From Notospermus geniculatus (lineage: Eukaryota > Nemertea > Pilidiophora > Heteronemertea > Lineidae): 64,000 nucleotides of DNA. Where the stretch lies: positions 16,673-80,672 of the forward strand of contig NMRB01000828.1 in assembly GCA_002633025.1 (NCBI GenBank), written 5' to 3'. Made by a program: the position numbers and the translations under genes. Positions 57,401 through 64,000 of the stretch are shown piece by piece. The notes below the pieces were generated by a model. That model was not told the origin of the DNA. It worked only from the letters and a program-made list of their open reading frames with translations, and made no database searches. Each line of letters begins with the position of its first letter. Position 1 is the stretch's first letter.

Positions 57401-60400
57401 ATGACGGCGAATTACGGTAGAAAATGCTAAAGCAGGACTCTGGTCTGTTTAGAAGAAGGATACACCTACAAAATGACACCAATTGTGTTCCGTTATCTTC
57501 ATCAGAACAGCTCGGCAGGAGGCGTGGAAACTTTTGGTACCTCCAAAGTTTTTCGCCCAAGGACAGTTCGCTTTCGTCCTGCGTTACATAATGGAATATG
57601 ACGGCGAATTACGGTAGAAAATGCTAAAGCAGGACTCTGGTCTGTTTAGAAGAAGGATACACCTACAAAATGACACCAATTGTGTTCCGTTATCTTCATC
57701 AGAACAGCTCGGCAGGAGGCGTGGAAACTTTTGGTACCTCCAAAGTTTTTCGCCCAAGGACAGTTCGCTTTCGTCCTGCGTTACATAATGGAATATGACG
57801 GCGAATTACGGTAGAAAATGCGAAAGCAGGACTCTGGTCTGTTTAGAAGAAGGATACACCTACAAAATGACACCAATTGTGTCCCGTTATCTTCATCAGA
57901 ACAGCTCGGCAGGAGGCGTGGAAACTTTTGGTACCTCCAAAGTTTTTCGCCCAAGGACAGTTCGCTTTCGTCCTGCGTTACATAATGGAATATGACGGCG
58001 AATTACGGTAGAAAATGCTAAAGCAGGACTCTGGTCTGTTTAGAAGAAGGATACACCTACAAAATGACACCAATTGTGTTCCGTTATCTTCATCAGAACA
58101 GCTCGGCAGGAGGCGTGGAAACTTTTGGTACCTCCAAAGTTTTTCGCCCAAGGACAGTTCGCTTTCGTCCTGCGTTACATAATGGAATATGACGGCGAAT
58201 TACGGTAGAAAATGCTAAAGCAGGACTCTGGTCTGTTTAGAAGAAGGATACACCTACAAAATGACACCAATTGTGTTCCGTTATCTTCATCAGAACAGCT
58301 CGGCAGGAGGCGTGGAAACTTTTGGTACCTCCAAAGTTTTTCGCCCAAGGACAGTTCGCTTTCGTCCTGCGTTACATAATGGAATATGACGGCGAATTAC
58401 GGTAGAAAATGCGAAAGCAGGACTCTGGTCTGTTTAGAAGAAGGATACACCTACAAAATGACACCAATTGTGTTCCGTTATCTTCATCAGAACAGCTCGG
58501 CAGGAGGCGTGGAAACTTTTGGTACCTCCAAAGTTTTTCGCCCAAGGACAGTTCGCTTTCGTCCTGCGTTACATAATGGAATATGACGGCGAATTACGGT
58601 AGAAAATGCGAAAGCAGGACTCTGGTCTGTTTAGAAGAAGGATACACCTACAAAATGACACCAATTGTGTCCCGTTATCTTCATCAGAACAGCTCGGCAG
58701 GAGGCGTGGAAACTTTTGGTACCTCCAAAGTGTTTCGCCCAAGGACAGTTCGCTTCGTCCTGCGTTACATAATGGAATATGACAGCGAATTACGGTAGAA
58801 AATGCGAAAGCAGGACTCTGGTCTGTTTAGAAGAAGGATACACCTACAAAATGACACCAATTTTGTTCCGTTATCTTCATCAGAACAGCTCGGCAGGAGG
58901 CGTGGAAACTTTTGGTACCTCCAAAGTTTTTCGCCCAAGGACAGTTCGCTTTCGTCCTGCGTTACATAATGGAATATGACGGCGAATTACGGTAGAAAAT
59001 GCTAAAGCAGGACTCTGGTCTGTTTAGAAGAAGGATACACCTACAAAATGACACCAATTGTGTTCCGTTATCTTCATCAGAACAGCTCGGCAGGAGGCGT
59101 GGAAACTTTTGGTACCTCCAAAGTTTTTCGCCCAAGGACAGTTCGCTTTCGTCCTGCGTTACATAATGGAATATGACGGCGAATTACGGTAGAAAATGCG
59201 AAAGCAGGACTCTGGTCTGTTTAGAAGAAGGATACACCTACAAAATGACACCAATTGTGTTCCGTTATCTTCATCAGAACAGCTCGGCAGGAGGCGTGGA
59301 AACTTTTGGTACCTCCAAAGTTTTTCGCCCAAGGACAGTTCGCTTTCGTCCTGCGTTACATAATGGAATATGACGGCGAATTACGGTAGAAAATGCTAAA
59401 GCAGGACTCTGGTCTGTTTAGAAGAAGGATACACCTACAAAATGACACCAATTGTGTTCCGTTATCTTCATCAGAACAGCTCGGCAGGAGGCGTGGAAAC
59501 TTTTGGTACCTCCAAAGTTTTTCGCCCAAGGACAGTTCGCTTTCGTCCTGCGTTACATAATGGAATATGACGGCGAATTACGGTAGAAAATGCTAAAGCA
59601 GGACTCTGGTCTGTTTAGAAGAAGGATACACCTACAAAATGACACCAATTGTGTTCCGTTATCTTCATCAGAACAGCTCGGCAGGAGGCGTGGAAACTTT
59701 TGGTACCTCCAAAGTTTTTCGCCCAAGGACAGTTCGCTTTCGTCCTGCGTTACATAATGGAATATGACGGCGAATTACGGTAGAAAATGCTAAAGCAGGA
59801 CTCTGGTCTGTTTAGAAGAAGGATACACCTACAAAATGACACCAATTGTGTTCCGTTATCTTCATCAGAACAGCTCGGCAGGAGGCGTGGAAACTTTTGG
59901 TACCTCCAAAGTTTTTCGCCCAAGGACAGTTCGCTTTCGTCCTGCGTTACATAATGGAATATGACGGCGAATTACGGTAGAAAATGCTAAAGCAGGACTC
60001 TGGTCTGTTTAGAAGAAGGATACACCTACAAAATGACACCAATTGTGTTCCGTTATCTTCATCAGAACACCTCGGCAGGAGGCGTGGAAACTTTTGGTAC
60101 CTCCAAAGTTTTTCGCCCAAGGACAGTTCGCTTTCGTCCTGCGTTACATAATGGAATATGACGGCGAATTACGGTAGAAAATGCTAAAGCAGGACTCTGG
60201 TCTGTTTAGAAGAAGGATACACCTACAAAATGACACCAATTGTGTTCCGTTATCTTCATCAGAACAGCTCGGCAGGAGGCGTGGAAACTTTTGGTACCTC
60301 CAAAGTTTTTCGCCCAAGGACAGTTCGCTTTCGTCCTGCGTTACATAATGGAATATGACGGCGAATTACGGTAGAAAATGCTAAAGCAGGACTCTGGTCT

Positions 60401-63400
60401 GTTTAGAAGAAGGATACACCTACAAAATGACACCAATTGTGTTCCGTTATCTTCATCAGAACAGCTCGGCAGGAGGCGTGGAAACTTTTGGTACCTCCAA
60501 AGTTTTTCGCCCAAGGACAGTTCGCTTTCGTCCTGCGTTACATAATGGAATATGACGGCGAATTACGGTAGAAAATGCGAAAGCAGGACTCTGGTCTGTT
60601 TAGAAGAAGGATACACCTACAAAATGACACCAATTTTGTTCCGTTATCTTCATCAGAACAGCTCGGCAGGAGGCGTGGAAACTTTTGGTACCTCCAAAGT
60701 TTTTCGCCCAAGGACAGTTCGCTTTCGTCCTGCGTTACATAATGGAATATGACGGCGAATTACGGTAGAAAATGCGAAAGCAGGACTCTGGTCTGTTTAG
60801 AAGAAGGATACACCTACAAAATGACACCAATTGTGTCCCGTTATCTTCATCAGAACAGCTCGGCAGGAGGCGTGGAAACTTTTGGTACCTCCAAAGTGTT
60901 TCGCCCAAGGACAGTTCGCTTCGTCCTGCGTTACATAATGGAATATGACAGCGAATTACGGTAGAAAATGCGAAAGCAGGACTCTGGTCTGTTTAGAAGA
61001 AGGATACACCTACAAAATGACACCAATTTTGTTCCGTTATCTTCATCAGAACAGCTCGGCAGGAGGCGTGGAAACTTTTGGTACCTCCAAAGTTTTTCGC
61101 CCAAGGACAGTTCGCTTTCGTCCTGCGTTACATAATGGAATATGACGGCGAATTACGGTAGAAAATGCTAAAGCAGGACTCTGGTCTGTTTAGAAGAAGG
61201 ATACACCTACAAAATGACACCAATTGTGTTCCGTTATCTTCATCAGAACAGCTCGGCAGGAGGCGTGGAAACTTTTGGTACCTCCAAAGTTTTTCGCCCA
61301 AGGACAGTTCGCTTTCGTCCTGCGTTACATAATGGAATATGACGGCGAATTACGGTAGAAAATGCGAAAGCAGGACTCTGGTCTGTTTAGAAGAAGGATA
61401 CACCTACAAAATGACACCAATTGTGTTCCGTTATCTTCATCAGAACAGCTCGGCAGGAGGCGTGGAAACTTTTGGTACCTCCAAAGTTTTTCGCCCAAGG
61501 ACAGTTCGCTTTCGTCCTGCGTTACATAATGGAATATGACGGCGAATTACGGTAGAAAATGCTAAAGCAGGACTCTGGTCTGTTTAGAAGAAGGATACAC
61601 CTACAAAATGACACCAATTGTGTTCCGTTATCTTCATCAGAACAGCTCGGCAGGAGGCGTGGAAACTTTTGGTACCTCCAAAGTTTTTCGCCCAAGGACA
61701 GTTCGCTTTCGTCCTGCGTTACATAATGGAATATGACGGCGAATTACGGTAGAAAATGCTAAAGCAGGACTCTGGTCTGTTTAGAAGAAGGATACACCTA
61801 CAAAATGACACCAATTGTGTTCCGTTATCTTCATCAGAACAGCTCGGCAGGAGGCGTGGAAACTTTTGGTACCTCCAAAGTTTTTCGCCCAAGGACAGTT
61901 CGCTTTCGTCCTGCGTTACATAATGGAATATGACGGCGAATTACGGTAGAAAATGCTAAAGCAGGACTCTGGTCTGTTTAGAAGAAGGATACACCTACAA
62001 AATGACACCAATTGTGTTCCGTTATCTTCATCAGAACAGCTCGGCAGGAGGCGTGGAAACTTTTGGTACCTCCAAAGTTTTTCGCCCAAGGACAGTTCGC
62101 TTTCGTCCTGCGTTACATAATGGAATATGACGGCGAATTACGGTAGAAAATGCTAAAGCAGGACTCTGGTCTGTTTAGAAGAAGGATACACCTACAAAAT
62201 GACACCAATTGTGTTCCGTTATCTTCATCAGAACACCTCGGCAGGAGGCGTGGAAACTTTTGGTACCTCCAAAGTTTTTCGCCCAAGGACAGTTCGCTTT
62301 CGTCCTGCGTTACATAATGGAATATGACGGCGAATTACGGTAGAAAATGCTAAAGCAGGACTCTGGTCTGTTTAGAAGAAGGATACACCTACAAAATGAC
62401 ACCAATTGTGTTCCGTTATCTTCATCAGAACAGCTCGGCAGGAGGCGTGGAAACTTTTGGTACCTCCAAAGTTTTTCGCCCAAGGACAGTTCGCTCTCGT
62501 CCTGCGTTACATAATCGAATATGACGACGAATTACGGTAGAAAATACGAAAGCAGGACTCTGGTCTGTTTAGAAGAAGGATACCCCTACAAAATGACACC
62601 AATTTTGTTCCGTTATCTTCATCAGAACAGCTCGGCAGGAGGCGTGGAAACGTTTGGTGCCTCCTGTCAAAAGTGTCTCCTTACCCAAAGTTTTTCGCCC
62701 AAGCCCATGTCGCTCCATTCTGCGTCACATAATGGAATGTGACGGCGAATTACCGTAGAAAATGCGAAAGCAGGACTCTGGTCTGTTTAGAAGAAGGATA
62801 CCCCTACAAAATGACACCAATTTTGTTCCGTTATCTTCATCAGAACAGCTCGGCAGGAGGCGTAGAAACTTTTGGTACCTCCAAAAGTTTTTCGCCCAAG
62901 GACAGTTCGCTCTCGTCCTGCGTTACATAATGGAATATGACGGCTAATTACAGTAGAAAATGCGAAAGCAGGACTCTGGTCTGTTTAGAAGAAGGATACA
63001 CCTACAAAATGACACCAATTTTGTCCCGTTATCTTCATCAGAACACCTCGGCAGGAGGCGTCTAACCTTTTGGTACCTCCAAAGTTTTTCGCCCAAGGAC
63101 AGTTCGCTCTCGTCCTGCGTTACATAATGGAATGTGACGGCGAATTACCGTAGAAAATGCGAAAGCAGGAAACTGGTCTGTTTAGAAGAAGGATACACCT
63201 ACAAAATGACAGCAATTTTGTTCCGTTATCTTCATCAGAACACCTCGGCAGGAGGCGTCTAACCTTTTGGTACCTCCAAAGTTTTTCGCCCAAGGACAGT
63301 TCGCTCTCGTCCTGCGTTACATAATGGAATGTGACGGCGAATTACGGTAGAAAATGCGAAAGCAGGACTCTGGTCTGTTTAGAAGAAGGATACACCTACA

Positions 63401-64000
63401 AAATGACACCAATTTTGTTCCGTTATCTTCATCAGAACAGCTCGGCAGGAGGCGTGGAAACTTTTGGTACCTCCAAAGTTTTTCGCCCAAGGACAGTTCG
63501 CTCTCGTCCTGCGTTACATAATGGAATATGACGGCGAATTACGGTAGAAAATGGGAAAGCAGGACTCTGGTCTGTTTAGAAGAAGGATACACCTACAAAA
63601 TGAAACCAATTTTGTTCCGTTATCTTCATCAGAACAGCTCGGCAGGAGGCGTAGAAACTTTTGGTACCTCCAAAGGTTTTCGCCCAAGGACAGTTCGCTC
63701 TCGTCCTGCGTTACATAATGGAATATGACGGCAAATTACGGTAGAAAATGCGAAAGCAGGACTCTGGTCTGTTTAGAGGAAGGATACACCTACAAAATGA
63801 CACCAATTTTGTTCCGTTATCTTCATCAGAACACCTCCTCAGGAGGCGTCTAAACTTTTGGTACCTCCAAAGTTTTTCGCCCAAAGGACAGTTCGCTCTC
63901 GTCCTGCGTTACATAATGGAATGTGACGGCGAATTACCGTAGAAAATGCGAAAGCAGGACTCTGGTCTGTTTAGAAGAAGGATACACCTACAAAATGACA
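54480..64000 (+). repeat. 197-bp satellite array with higher-order repeats
   Basis: Monomers contain GGAATATGACGGCGAATTAC, GGACTCTGGTCTGTTTAGAA, ATCTTCATCAGAACAGCTCG and CCAAGGACAGTTCGCT. From about 55038 the period is 197 bp (one variant 196). Marker variants recur at 55826, 58583 and 60749 and at 57311, 60068 and 62234, giving periods of 2757 bp (14 monomers) and 2166 bp (11 monomers). Edge monomers (54480-55030, 62521-62740) are about 22 bp longer. About 47 monomers are present and the array runs past the window. The ~66-codon frame in many monomers is closed by TAA in most others, so it is not coding. Confidence 0.97.

Noticed and set aside
55038-63942. Repeated 66-71 residue proteins as a tandem gene family
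   Set aside because: Most monomers have an early TAA and the frame is not kept between monomers; it is satellite DNA.

Overview
The window is animal nuclear DNA, not bacterial. Its genes are split into short exons with consensus GT/AG borders and matching phases, and the introns and spacers are packed with short inverted-repeat transposons (MITEs), tRNA-type SINEs, minisatellites and a long satellite. The gene families, the very high density of MITEs and the several-percent difference between what look like allelic copies fit a highly polymorphic marine invertebrate. A deuterostome such as a cephalochordate or echinoderm is my best guess; the species is not proven from the sequence.

Layout, left to right. 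(1) 1-22604: the 3' part of an Ena/VASP-family actin-regulator gene on the + strand. Eight coding exons carry the Gln/Pro linker, a poly-proline profilin-binding region, the G-actin and F-actin binding blocks and the C-terminal tetramerisation coil. The N-terminal EVH1 domain is not in the window. Introns hold at least a dozen MITEs, two or more SINEs and four minisatellites. (2) 22605-34990: spacer with no recognisable gene, full of MITEs, SINE-like units, a 5S-rRNA-like unit and a 43-bp minisatellite. (3) 34990-45650: a complete lamin B receptor gene (LBR, + strand, 10 coding exons, 591 residues: Tudor domain, Arg/Ser-rich linker, sterol C14-reductase-like membrane domain), with a possible CCAAT-box promoter near 35000 and a LINE remnant in its likely first intron. 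(4) 47825-53818: a second copy of LBR exons 5-10 plus downstream DNA, placed just after a one-base gap. It differs from the first copy mostly by silent changes and transposon insertions and is probably the other haplotype left unmerged by assembly. A true partial tandem duplication is the alternative. (5) 54480-64000: about 47 copies of a ~197-bp satellite with a clear higher-order structure (14-monomer and 11-monomer periods), running off the end of the window.

The two genes share a strand but have no evident functional link: one acts on actin filaments at the cell edge, the other at the inner nuclear membrane. I found no CRISPR array, operon or novel multi-gene system. The most informative features are the satellite's higher-order organisation, the duplicated LBR tail with filled and empty transposon sites visible side by side, and a 39-bp relic made only of the two ends of a MITE whose larger relative lies 6 kb away with a target duplication of the same length.
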